64,000 nt of DNA, from assembly GCA_019637395.1 (NCBI GenBank), contig JAHBVR010000023.1, positions 71,516 through 135,515 of the forward strand. Reading direction: 5' to 3'. A model generated the notes under the pieces. The model had not been told where the DNA came from. It saw only the letters and a program-made list of their open reading frames with translations, and made no database searches. Below, piece after piece: positions 33,668-41,827 of the stretch (its first letter is position 1; the number at the start of each line of letters is the position of its first letter). The position numbers and the translations under genes are program-made. Origin of the DNA: Vulcanimicrobiota bacterium. Lineage in GTDB: Bacteria; Vulcanimicrobiota; Xenobia; Xenobiales; JADMJV01.

Positions 33668-34993
33668 TTGTATCCCGAACCGCTATTGGTCACTCAGGCA
33701 CGGGCCTATCTGGAAGGTCAGGGCGGGCTGCCGGAAGTGTTGGACTGTGCCGAGAAGACCCGCCAGTCCGTAGAGCAGCACGGCCAGGAAATGCAGGCCC
33801 GGCTGCACAATGAGCCCGCGCACGTGCAAGCGCTGGTGGAGCCGGAGGTGAAAGCCTGGCTGGAATCGCACGCGGACTTCCTGCGTTGGGCCCGTATCGC
33901 CGCCGAAAGCGCCGGAGCCAGCGCACCCTTGGAAGCTCTCTGTCAGGGACTGCCGGTCAGCGCCCAGCGCTTCCACTTTGACGAATTCCGTCTGAGCGAA
34001 GCGCTCTGGGTCAGCCGCGGACCCACCACCATGGCCTTTGCCAACCGGGCTCTGGCCGCCAGCCAGGCCGAGGAAGATCTGGCCGCTGTCTGCCAACGGG
34101 AGGCGGAGTTGCTGGGGGCCTCTTTCACCCCCTTCCTGCAGGGCTATCCTCTCGAGCTGCAAGAGCCGCTGGCGGCACGTCTGGAAGAAATGCTGGAATG
34201 GCTGGAGCAGCCGCCGGCCCCTCCGGATGTGGCTGCCTGGCGCAGTCAGGGAGAGCAGATCGGCAAGGAACTGGGACGCTACGACCTGTCTTTCCTGCTG
34301 CGCGGCTATTCGGCGGGCCCGACCACTTATGGCCCGCTGAATCTGGCCTTGAACGCCTGCTGGCTGCAGCCGCAGGGTTTTGTGGCACCCGAACTGACTC
34401 AGTTCTGCTTACAGGACGCCCTGACCCAATTGGAAGGTCTGGCGCCGCCCGAGGGGGGCGAAGTGCCCGAGATCTTTGAAGACATGGAGCAACTCTTAGG
34501 ACAGTTGCTCAAATTGTGCCAGCGCGGTGAGGATCTGACGGCCGTCCATCAGGCGGCCAGCGAAGTGGCTCAGGAATTTCAGCAGGCACTGGAAGTGGAG
34601 GAGCAGGCCCGCTGCCCGGTGTGCAATCAGGCTCAGCCCCTGGGCACGCGGCGCTGCACCATGTGCGGCAGCGCCATGAGCACCGGGGGCGCCGAGCAAG
34701 CTCCCCAGGAGCGACTGGATCGGGTGCTGTCTCTGGCCGAAGCGCGGCTGCAGGGCGAGGAAGTCGACCTGGAAAAAGAATTGACCTCCTACCGCAGAGA
34801 CCTGGATAAGGCCCGCTCCTTCCAGGATCCGGATTATCAGGAGATTCTGGCTCAGTATTCTGAAGGACTGGCAGCTCTGGAAGAGTTTGTTCAGGAACCG
34901 GGCCGCGAGCTGTTGGATGAAGCCGCCGGCTGGCTGCGCCAGGCCGAGACCCGCCTGAAGAGCTGGAAAGAAGCCCATCCAGAGGCGGACTAA
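33668..34993 (+). CDS. Helical protein with a zinc ribbon, function unknown
   Basis: 441 residues, nearly all helical, with a single C4 zinc ribbon (CPVC ... CTMC) at about 318-336 that separates a 310-residue helical domain from a 100-residue coiled-coil-like tail. There is no signal peptide or enzyme motif. It starts at TTG 33668 behind GAGAGAG; an ATG at 33663 is out of frame. It is divergent from the curlin-like repeat protein across a palindrome-rich 116-base gap, so shared control is likely. The stop overlaps the convergent hydrolase gene by four bases. Confidence 0.75.
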   Translation: MYPEPLLVTQARAYLEGQGGLPEVLDCAEKTRQSVEQHGQEMQARLHNEPAHVQALVEPEVKAWLESHADFLRWARIAAESAGASAPLEALCQGLPVSAQRFHFDEFRLSEALWVSRGPTTMAFANRALAASQAEEDLAAVCQREAELLGASFTPFLQGYPLELQEPLAARLEEMLEWLEQPPAPPDVAAWRSQGEQIGKELGRYDLSFLLRGYSAGPTTYGPLNLALNACWLQPQGFVAPELTQFCLQDALTQLEGLAPPEGGEVPEIFEDMEQLLGQLLKLCQRGEDLTAVHQAASEVAQEFQQALEVEEQARCPVCNQAQPLGTRRCTMCGSAMSTGGAEQAPQERLDRVLSLAEARLQGEEVDLEKELTSYRRDLDKARSFQDPDYQEILAQYSEGLAALEEFVQEPGRELLDEAAGWLRQAETRLKSWKEAHPEAD

Positions 34994-35781
34994 AAGGGCC
35001 TTTCCGACTTACCTCTTACAAACGTGAGCAGCGCCTCGTTGACCCGCGCGGGGCGTTCCAACTGAGGCAAATGGGCCGAGAAAGAGATACCCTCGTAGTG
35101 GACTTGCGGAATGGCTTCGGCCATGCGGCGCACCTGCTTGGGTTTGGTCAGGCGATCCAGTTCGCCGCACATGACCAGGGTGGGCACTTGAATTTGAGGA
35201 TAGAGATCCCAGCCGTCCCAGGCGTCCACATTGGGCACCAGTTTCTTGAGCACGGCCACGGGAGCGCCCACCCGCTTTTGAAAAAAGCGCTGCACGGGGC
35301 TCAGCATGAAGGCGGGCGCTTTCATGAGCAGCATGACCGAGACACCCAGGAAGATGGTGCCGGTGGTGCTGAGCAGAGCCAGCTTGGCCACCCGCTCGGG
35401 ATGGCGCAGGGCGAAGACGGTCGCCACCGCGCCCCCGAAGGAATGGCCGACCAGCACAATGGGTCCCTGCACCCCGGCGTGTTCCAAGATCATGAGTACG
35501 TCGTCGGCAAACTCTTCGGCGCTGTAATTGGACCAGCTGGGGCGGTGGCTGTGGCCATGGCCGCGCAGGTCCAGAGCCAGACAGCGGCAGCGGCTACGAA
35601 AGAACTCCAACTGGTAGCCCCACTGGCTGAAATGGCCGGCCGCTCCATGGATGAAGACCATAGGGGTGTCCCACTGGGGGTTCTCCGGCTGGAGATCGAC
35701 AAAAGAGAGCTCGATTTCTCGCCCTCGCTCATCTTTGACGGTCGCCTGCCGTCGTTGCGCCGACCAACCTTCGCTACCCAA
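34990..35781 (-). CDS. Alpha/beta hydrolase
   Basis: 263 residues with the complete triad: S114 in GHSFGG, D209 in CGELDRLT and H237 in SAHLPQLERP. Oxyanion region FIHGAAGHFSQW. The likely role is ester, lactone or haloalkane-type hydrolysis; no substrate can be named. A segment between strands six and seven (FLGVSVMLLMKAPAFMLSP) is hydrophobic and probably the cap. The start is uncertain: TTG 35781 gives a full domain, but its AGGGGG lies too close. Convergent with the zinc-ribbon gene. Confidence 0.85.
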   Translation of the reverse strand: MGSEGWSAQRRQATVKDERGREIELSFVDLQPENPQWDTPMVFIHGAAGHFSQWGYQLEFFRSRCRCLALDLRGHGHSHRPSWSNYSAEEFADDVLMILEHAGVQGPIVLVGHSFGGAVATVFALRHPERVAKLALLSTTGTIFLGVSVMLLMKAPAFMLSPVQRFFQKRVGAPVAVLKKLVPNVDAWDGWDLYPQIQVPTLVMCGELDRLTKPKQVRRMAEAIPQVHYEGISFSAHLPQLERPARVNEALLTFVRGKSERPF

Positions 35782-35840
35782 CCCCCTGGCGTTCGCCTTC
35801 CCCCAGGGAAGTGCCTCTGGCCTGTGGAATCGTCGGGCCG

Positions 35841-37451
35841 ATGTCGGTGGCCGAATGGATGACCAAAGACCCGGTGGTGACGAGCGCGGATGCTCCTTTG
35901 GAGGAATCGCTGGCCACCATGATCCGGCATCGCGTCCGCCACCTGCCCATTCTGGAAGGCGATAGTTTTGTCGGATTGTTGAGCGCCCCCGCGCTGGTGG
36001 CCCAGCTCTCGGGCGGAACTCCCCTCGCCCCTAGCCTGGCCGCTTCGGAGACCCGCCAGCACGGTCAGTGGGTCGAGCCTCTGCGTCCCGGCGATGAAAT
36101 CGAGACGGCGCTGAAATGTCTGGAAACCCAGGCCTGCCTGCCGGTGGTTTCGGAAAACCGGCTGGTGGGGATTTTTTCGCATCACAACCTGATGAGTTAC
36201 TTTATGCGCCACCTGGCTCCGCAGCGGGTGCGCCGGGGCGGCTCGACACCAGCCCCCCACCGTCTCGACAGTCTGGTCAACCTGGTGCGGCGCATCTCCC
36301 AGGCCGACGATCCCGACTCTATCTTGCAGTCCGTGCTGGCCGCTCTGAGTCCGTTGATGCCGGTGGACCAGGCCTTCATTCTTTTCCATCAGCCGGAAAG
36401 CACCAGTTTGAGCGTGGCCGCCTCGTACCACGGGCCCTCGGCTCCCGGTGAGCCCTTTCAAGAGATTCCGGTGCGCGATACTTTGAGCGGCTACGTGTGC
36501 CTGCACCACCGCAGTTTGCGTATCGACGATCTGCACCAGGAGCGCCGCTTTCCTCACAGTCAGGATCTGTGGATGCCCGGAGGTTCGCTACGCTCGGTCA
36601 TCGCCGTGCCCTTGAGCGAGCGCCAGAATACCTTCGGCGTGCTCCAGTTCTGGTCGGTGCGTCCCTATTCTTACCTGGAGTCGGACCTGGAGCTGCTGGA
36701 ACTGGCGGCCGGCTATATCGCCTCCATGATTCAGCGTAGTTGGCGCCTGCAGAAAGAACAGGAGTCCAACCGCATCAAGGACGAGTTCCTGGCGGTGGTC
36801 ACCCATGACCTGCGCAACACCATTCAGGGCGTGATGTCCTATTCGCAGTTGCTGGAGCGCAAGGTGGGCGAGCCGCGTCTGCAATCGCTGGCCCGCGGGG
36901 TGGTGGAAAGCGCCCGCCACATGTCCAACTTGACCAACGATCTCCACGACCTGGCTCGCATGGGCATGCAGGCCATGCGCGTGGAACCGCAGACTTGTGT
37001 GCTGCGCGAGACGGTCGACCGGGTGCTCGAAGAGTTTGCCGATTTCGCCGTGCAGGAACAGGTCGAGCTACGCGAGCCTCAAGTGGAGCCGAATCTGATG
37101 GTGCGCGCCGATCCCGTGCGCCTGCGCCAGGTTTTGAGCAACCTGGTTTCCAACGCCGTCAAATACAACCACCAGGGCGGCTGGGTGAGCGTCTCCGCCG
37201 CCGCCGTGATCAACGGCGTGCGCATCGTGGTGGAAGATTCGGGAATCGGCATTCCGGCCGAAGCGCAGGCCAATATTTTCGCGCTCTTCACCCGGGCTTC
37301 CAATCACCGTCGGCGCGACAGCTCGGGTTTGGGTCTGGCCATCAGCAAGCAGTTGGTGGAACTGCACGGCGGCACCCTGGAACTGCGCAGCCTGCCCGGC
37401 GAAGGCTCGGCCTTCACGGTTTTCCTGCCCGACACAACAAACACCAAATAG
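35841..37451 (+). CDS. Soluble sensor histidine kinase with CBS, GAF and kinase domains
   Basis: 536 residues. Two CBS repeats (about 1-125), a GAF domain (about 145-300), then HisKA with the phospho-acceptor histidine in VVTHDLRN, and HATPase_c with NLVSNAVKYN, EDSGIGIP and SSGLGLAIS. There is no membrane segment, so it senses a cytoplasmic signal such as adenine nucleotides (CBS) plus a GAF ligand. ATG 35841 begins exactly at the first CBS repeat; GTG 35811 is possible. The nearest response regulator is at 38.9 kb on the same strand, with ribA/ribD between on the other strand. Confidence 0.9.
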   Translation: MSVAEWMTKDPVVTSADAPLEESLATMIRHRVRHLPILEGDSFVGLLSAPALVAQLSGGTPLAPSLAASETRQHGQWVEPLRPGDEIETALKCLETQACLPVVSENRLVGIFSHHNLMSYFMRHLAPQRVRRGGSTPAPHRLDSLVNLVRRISQADDPDSILQSVLAALSPLMPVDQAFILFHQPESTSLSVAASYHGPSAPGEPFQEIPVRDTLSGYVCLHHRSLRIDDLHQERRFPHSQDLWMPGGSLRSVIAVPLSERQNTFGVLQFWSVRPYSYLESDLELLELAAGYIASMIQRSWRLQKEQESNRIKDEFLAVVTHDLRNTIQGVMSYSQLLERKVGEPRLQSLARGVVESARHMSNLTNDLHDLARMGMQAMRVEPQTCVLRETVDRVLEEFADFAVQEQVELREPQVEPNLMVRADPVRLRQVLSNLVSNAVKYNHQGGWVSVSAAAVINGVRIVVEDSGIGIPAEAQANIFALFTRASNHRRRDSSGLGLAISKQLVELHGGTLELRSLPGEGSAFTVFLPDTTNTK

Positions 37452-37454
37452 AAT

Positions 37455-38717
37455 TCACGAACTCCAGTCCAGCTCCGCCCAGACCACCATCTCCTCCCCC
37501 ACCGGCTTCCACACCGCGTTGGTCAGTTTGGGAGGCTGAGGCTGGCGAACCAGCGCCGGCAGGCCGCCTGACAGGCGGGGCGCGATGGTGACCACGGCCA
37601 CATCGGCCAGTTGTTGGCTCAGGAAAGCCCCGAGAACGGTGGGCCCGCCTTCCACCATAAGCCGTTCCACTCCCTGCGCGCGCAGGCGTTGGAGCAGTTG
37701 TCTCAAATCGACCCGTCCTCCGGGACCGATATCCACTTCCAGCAGGCTGGCTCCGCGTTGCTTGAGCATTTGACCCCGGCGCGAGGCTCCGTTGGCGGTG
37801 GCGATCCAGGGCTTCAAATCGTTGTCGAGCATGCGCGCTTCCACCGGAAAGCGCAGCCGGGAATCGACCACGATGGGGCGCGGACTGCGGCCGGGTAAGA
37901 GGCGCACGGTCAGTTGCGGGTCATCCGAGAGCACGGTGCCGATACCGACCAGGATGCCGTCGTGCCAGCGCCGCAGCCGATCGGTCAGCAACGGGGGGCC
38001 GGCTTCCTGGGCGATACTACCATCCAGGCTCTGGGCGAACGCCAGTGTAACCAGCGGGCGGGTGTCCGGAACAGAGCGGCCATCCAACCAGCTTTCCATT
38101 TCGTCGCGCAGTTCGCCCGGCTTGAGCATATGCTGCATGCGCAAGATCTTGGTTTGCATGTAGGGATGGTTTTCCGGCCCGATTTTCACTTCCAGGGGCA
38201 GCCGCCGGCTCACCTCGATACCCAGATCGCGAAGACTGTCGATTTTGTGCGGATTATTGGTGATCAGTTCGACCGATCGCACTCCCAAGTCTTCGAGAAT
38301 CAGGGCGGCGGTGGTGTATTCGCGGGCATCGGCCGGGTGTCCCAGCCTCAGGTTGGCGTCCACCGTGTCGAAGCCTTCGTCCTGCAGGTTGTAGGCCCGC
38401 AGTTTCTCCAAAAGCCCGATGCCCCGGCCTTCCTGGCGCAGGTAGACGACCACGCCGCTGCCTCTGCGGGCAATCATGGAGAGAGCTTCATGAAGTTGTG
38501 GCCCGCAGTCGCAACGCAGCGAGCCGAGCACGTCACCGGTAAAACACTCGGAGTGAAGGCGCGTGGGAACATCATGTTTGCCGCTGAGCTCGCCGCGCAC
38601 AAAAGCGAGGTGGTCCAGGCCGTCCCGGTTGTTTCGATAAAGATGAAGATAGAATTCACCCTGCTCGACGGGAACACGGGCGCTGGCCATTCTCTGCACC
38701 CTCAACTTGTTCACCAT
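37455..38717 (-). CDS. GTP cyclohydrolase II fused to RibD-type reductase
   Basis: 420 residues in two parts of riboflavin synthesis. N-terminal RibA: zinc cysteines C58, C69, C71 (CFTGDVLGSLRCDC) and RQEGRGIGL. C-terminal (from about 220): the RibD C-terminal reductase domain, with TLAFAQSLDGSIA, GIGTVLSDDPQLTVR and EGGPTVLGAFL. This joins the first step (GTP to diaminopyrimidine) with the pyrimidine reductase step; the deaminase domain normally fused to the reductase is missing here. ATG 38717 has GAAGGGCG upstream. No FMN riboswitch is seen in the leader. Confidence 0.92.
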   Translation of the reverse strand: MVNKLRVQRMASARVPVEQGEFYLHLYRNNRDGLDHLAFVRGELSGKHDVPTRLHSECFTGDVLGSLRCDCGPQLHEALSMIARRGSGVVVYLRQEGRGIGLLEKLRAYNLQDEGFDTVDANLRLGHPADAREYTTAALILEDLGVRSVELITNNPHKIDSLRDLGIEVSRRLPLEVKIGPENHPYMQTKILRMQHMLKPGELRDEMESWLDGRSVPDTRPLVTLAFAQSLDGSIAQEAGPPLLTDRLRRWHDGILVGIGTVLSDDPQLTVRLLPGRSPRPIVVDSRLRFPVEARMLDNDLKPWIATANGASRRGQMLKQRGASLLEVDIGPGGRVDLRQLLQRLRAQGVERLMVEGGPTVLGAFLSQQLADVAVVTIAPRLSGGLPALVRQPQPPKLTNAVWKPVGEEMVVWAELDWSS

Positions 38718-38887
38718 AAGTCGCCCTTCTCAGAAGATCCGAATGGCCCCTGCGGCGAGGCTTTGATCCTGGAGAACTGGTTCGATAGTATGCGACGCTC
38801 CTGGGGGACGGTACTGGTGTCAGGAGGCTGAGCCGGGTGGCTTTGTTAAGATGGCTTCGGGAATTGAAATTTTGACGAGGTGCTATT

Positions 38888-39517
38888 GTGTTGAATCTTA
38901 TGGTCGCTGATGATCATCCGCTGGTCCGTTCCGGAGTTCGCGCCACGCTGTCGCAGTCGGAAGAAATCAAAGTGATTGCCGAGGCGCACGATTTTGCCGA
39001 AGCGGTGGAAATGCTGCGCAAAATCAAGCCGGACATTCTCCTATTGGATGTGGAAATGCCGGGGGGAAAGGCCGAGAACCTGATCCTGACCGCTCGCGAA
39101 CTGCAACCGGACATCAAGATCCTGATTCTCACCAGCCATGCCGAAGCGGCCACCATTCGCGCTTTGATGAAGGCAAAAATTTCCGGCTATCTGCTGAAAG
39201 ACGAAGCTCCCGAGCATTTGCTGCAGGCAGTGCGGGTTCTGGGCAGCGGGGCCACCTGGTTCAGTCACGGAGTGATGGAGAAAATGATGCACAGCACGGA
39301 CGCGGAGGACGACCTGGTCGCGCTCTCACCGCGCGAACGGCAAATTCTACGCCTGCTGGCGCAGGCCAAGGACAACGCCACTATAGCCGATGAGTTGTCG
39401 CTGGCCGAGCAGACCGTGCGCAACCACGTCAGCACCCTCTACTCCAAATTGGGAGTATCCAGCCGGGTGGAAGCCATCGTCTGGGTCCGCGAAAGAAATC
39501 TCTTCGAGGCGGAGTAA
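38888..39517 (+). CDS. LuxR/NarL-family response regulator
   Basis: 209 residues: receiver domain with acidic pocket (ADDHP), phospho-acceptor D54 (LLLDVEMPGG), T82 and K104, then a LuxR-type helix-turn-helix (LSPRERQILRLLAQAK...TVRNHVSTLYSKLGVSSR). It should bind DNA when phosphorylated. It starts at GTG 38888 with CGAGG seven bases before. No kinase is adjacent; the CBS-GAF kinase 1.4 kb upstream is a candidate partner, although NarL-type regulators usually pair with HisKA_3 kinases, and this one is HisKA. Confidence 0.92.
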   Translation: MLNLMVADDHPLVRSGVRATLSQSEEIKVIAEAHDFAEAVEMLRKIKPDILLLDVEMPGGKAENLILTARELQPDIKILILTSHAEAATIRALMKAKISGYLLKDEAPEHLLQAVRVLGSGATWFSHGVMEKMMHSTDAEDDLVALSPRERQILRLLAQAKDNATIADELSLAEQTVRNHVSTLYSKLGVSSRVEAIVWVRERNLFEAE

Positions 39518-39571
39518 GTCGAGCGACTGGGCATAACAACGAGGGGGAATCTTTCTCGGGAGGTTGACCGC

Positions 39572-39853
39572 ATGCAGATGCTCAGCAGTGGCTTCTGTCC
39601 TATCTGTCAGACAGATTATTCCTATTTCCTCGAAATCCCCACCTACCAAAGGGTGCTGCACTGCCTGCTGTTGCTCCTGTGCCTGGCCGTGCAGTGGGCG
39701 GGCTTAACGATCGCAAACCTGGATTCTGCTCTGGACGGCTCCGCCGAACTGCTCTCCCGAGGTTTTCTGTTGTATGCCCTGGGCTGGTTTGGCGCCACTC
39801 CGGGAATGCTGGTAGCCGGACAACATCTTGAGTTCCGCTGGAGAAATCGATAG
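39572..39853 (+). CDS. Small membrane protein with CxxC knuckle
   Basis: 93 residues. An N-terminal CPIC motif (single knuckle, residues 9-12) is followed by a membrane segment (about 29-52) and a second weaker hydrophobic stretch. GGGAGG precedes ATG 39572. No family recognised. Fifty-four bases after the response regulator on the same strand, possibly co-transcribed. Confidence 0.6.
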   Translation: MQMLSSGFCPICQTDYSYFLEIPTYQRVLHCLLLLLCLAVQWAGLTIANLDSALDGSAELLSRGFLLYALGWFGATPGMLVAGQHLEFRWRNR

Positions 39854-39910
39854 CCATTTGCTAATAAAAGGAGCAAGAGGCTGGCCCCTGGAGCACGAAT
39901 CAGCGCGCCG

Positions 39911-40225
39911 ATGGCAAACTCCGACGCGACTGACTTGTGTTCCATGCTCTACGACACGATGCTGGCCATGCTGCGCTTCGATCCCGGCCGTTATAAGACG
40001 CTCTCCGGAGAGTGGCTGCCGCTCCACCAATGGAGCGAGGAAGACAGTTGGTGCATTACGGCCACCCGCGGGCAGGCGGGCGGGCCGCTTGAGGTAGAGC
40101 ACATCTCGCCGCTGCAGGCATACTCCATGGCCAAAGTCCTGATCGACGAAGGGCGTCCCGCTCTCCCCGCCTTGCAAAGCAAATACGATGAGATCGTGCG
40201 CCTGCTCAGCAAGCGCCCCTGGTAG
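39911..40225 (+). CDS. Small hypothetical protein
   Basis: 104 residues, soluble, with no motif recognised: helical N-terminus (CSMLYDTMLAMLRFDPGRY), a beta-rich middle and a helical C-terminus ending LLSKRPW. Coding character fits its neighbours. The ribosome site is weak, so the start is uncertain. It lies between the small membrane protein and the methyltransferase operon. Confidence 0.5.
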   Translation: MANSDATDLCSMLYDTMLAMLRFDPGRYKTLSGEWLPLHQWSEEDSWCITATRGQAGGPLEVEHISPLQAYSMAKVLIDEGRPALPALQSKYDEIVRLLSKRPW

Positions 40226-40278
40226 TCCGTCGGCACGCTCTAAAATGCGCACTGTCATTGTACGATTGCGCAATTCCA

Positions 40279-40308
40279 TTGAGTATTCCTGTTCCTTTGA
40301 CCTAAACT
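40279..40308 (+). promoter_or_regulatory. Possible promoter of the methyltransferase/ABC operon
   Basis: TTGAGT (40279-40284), an 18-base spacer and TAAACT (40303-40308). A perfect ten-base palindrome, ATTGCGCAAT (40265-40274), lies just upstream and could be an operator. The match to consensus is moderate. Confidence 0.35.
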
Positions 40309-40349
40309 ACTGAGAAAGCAAGTTTTTCTTTTTCAGGAGGTCCCATTTC

Positions 40350-41096
40350 ATGATCACCCAGGCAGCCCCAAACTCCGCATCCATTCGGCAGCTTCGTGTC
40401 GCTTTTCCCCAGCAGAGCTTTCCGGTGGGCCAGGATGCTGAATGGTGTGTAGTCAGTGATGGCGATAGCTGGCGAGAGTTTCGCTTCCACGACTATGCTC
40501 AGATTTACGAAGTGCCGGGCCTCTACGAAAAGATCTTTATAGAGCATCTCAAAAGTCGCTCGCACCTCATCATGGCCGAGGCGTTGGTGCGCGAACTCCA
40601 GGCGCGCAAGCGCTGTCTCTCCGAATGCCGCATCCTCGATCTGGGGGCAGGCAACGGCCACGTGGGGGCTCAACTCCATGAACTGGGGGCGCGCCATCTC
40701 TGGGGGGTCGATGTCCTGCCCGAAGCCCGTCGCGCCGCGCAGCGGCAGCATCCGCACGTATACACCGGTTATTCCCTGGTCGGCCCGCAACTGCTCAAAG
40801 ACTTGAAGGCGTTTGGGGTCAACACCGTCATCTGCGTGGCCGCCCTGGGATTTGGAGATATCGACCCGGAGTTGTTTGAACAAGTCATGTCTACCCTGCC
40901 TTCAGGTTCCATCATCGCTTTCAATATTAAAGAGCAATTCCTGAATTCGCTTGACCCCAGCGGGTTTAACCGTCTCTTCGGCCGGCTGGAAACCCAGGGG
41001 AAGCTCAAATCCTTGCGCCAGTGGCGCCATTTTCACCGTTTCTCCACCTGGGGCGATCCACTCCATTACCTGGGAGTGGTGGCGGAATGTCCATGA
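40350..41096 (+). CDS. Class I SAM-dependent methyltransferase
   Basis: 248 residues. The SAM-binding motif LDLGAGNGHVG lies at 96-106, with an acidic end of strand two (GVDVLPEA). The N-terminal 90 residues are helical (YEKIFIEHLKSRSHLIMAEAL) and probably form the substrate cap. The substrate is unknown. AGGAGG precedes ATG 40350. Its stop overlaps the ABC ATPase start (ATGA at 41093-41096), so it is the first gene of an operon with a betaine-type transporter; a link to a methylated amine is tempting but unproven. Confidence 0.82.
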   Translation: MITQAAPNSASIRQLRVAFPQQSFPVGQDAEWCVVSDGDSWREFRFHDYAQIYEVPGLYEKIFIEHLKSRSHLIMAEALVRELQARKRCLSECRILDLGAGNGHVGAQLHELGARHLWGVDVLPEARRAAQRQHPHVYTGYSLVGPQLLKDLKAFGVNTVICVAALGFGDIDPELFEQVMSTLPSGSIIAFNIKEQFLNSLDPSGFNRLFGRLETQGKLKSLRQWRHFHRFSTWGDPLHYLGVVAECP

Positions 41097-41827
41097 CCCT
41101 GCTGCAACTCGAGGCGGTCAGCAAAAGCTATGGGGAGCGCCTCATCCTGGATCGAATTTCGCTGAAGTTAGCGCCCGGCCAGACTATCGCGCTGATCGGT
41201 TCCAGTGGCTCAGGCAAAAGCACCTTACTGCGTCTGATCAACGGTCTGATTCCCCCTGATTCGGGACGGGTGATTTTCCAGGGCCGGGCTCTGGAGGGTG
41301 ACCAGAACTACGATTACCGACGACAGATGGGGTATGTACTCCAGGAAGGTGGCCTCTTTCCCCACCTGACCATCGAAGAGAATCTCGGTCTGCTGGCTCG
41401 CGATCAGGGCTGGAACTCCCGCGCTATCCTGGAACGAGTCATGGACCTGATCGGCCTGCTGCGCTTGCCCAACGACTGCCTGAGCCGTTACCCCGGTCAG
41501 CTTTCGGGAGGGCAGCGCCAACGCGCCAGCATCGCCCGGGCCCTTTTCCTCTCCCCTCCCCTCTTATTGCTGGATGAACCATTGGGAGCGCTCGACCCTC
41601 CGGTGCGCCGCCAGTTGCAGGACGAGCTCAAGGAGTTGTTTCGGCAACTGCAGTGCGGCGTGGTGCTGGTGACTCACGACCTGGCTGAAGCTGCTCACTT
41701 TGCCCACAGTATCTGCCTCTTGGAAGCGGGCCGCCTGGTCGACCAGGGCAGCTTCGCCGACCTGGTCGAGCGCAGCTCGTGCAGTTTTCAGGCCATGCTC
41801 CACAGTCACCGGGCCCTGCCATGTTAA
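41087..41827 (+). CDS. ABC transporter ATPase, OpuC/ProV-like
   Basis: 246 residues with Walker A GSSGSGKST, signature LSGGQRQR, Walker B LLLLDEP and the H-loop VLVTHDLAEA. It lacks the C-terminal CBS domains that many betaine ATPases carry. It powers the fused binding-protein/permease encoded next. ATG 41087 is used; ATG 41093 is also possible and would overlap the upstream stop. The stop overlaps the next start by seven bases. Confidence 0.93.
   Translation: MSMTLLQLEAVSKSYGERLILDRISLKLAPGQTIALIGSSGSGKSTLLRLINGLIPPDSGRVIFQGRALEGDQNYDYRRQMGYVLQEGGLFPHLTIEENLGLLARDQGWNSRAILERVMDLIGLLRLPNDCLSRYPGQLSGGQRQRASIARALFLSPPLLLLDEPLGALDPPVRRQLQDELKELFRQLQCGVVLVTHDLAEAAHFAHSICLLEAGRLVDQGSFADLVERSSCSFQAMLHSHRALPC

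Noticed and set aside
38718-38887. FMN riboswitch upstream of the RibA fusion
   Set aside because: The conserved RFN element blocks could not be found in the 170-base leader.
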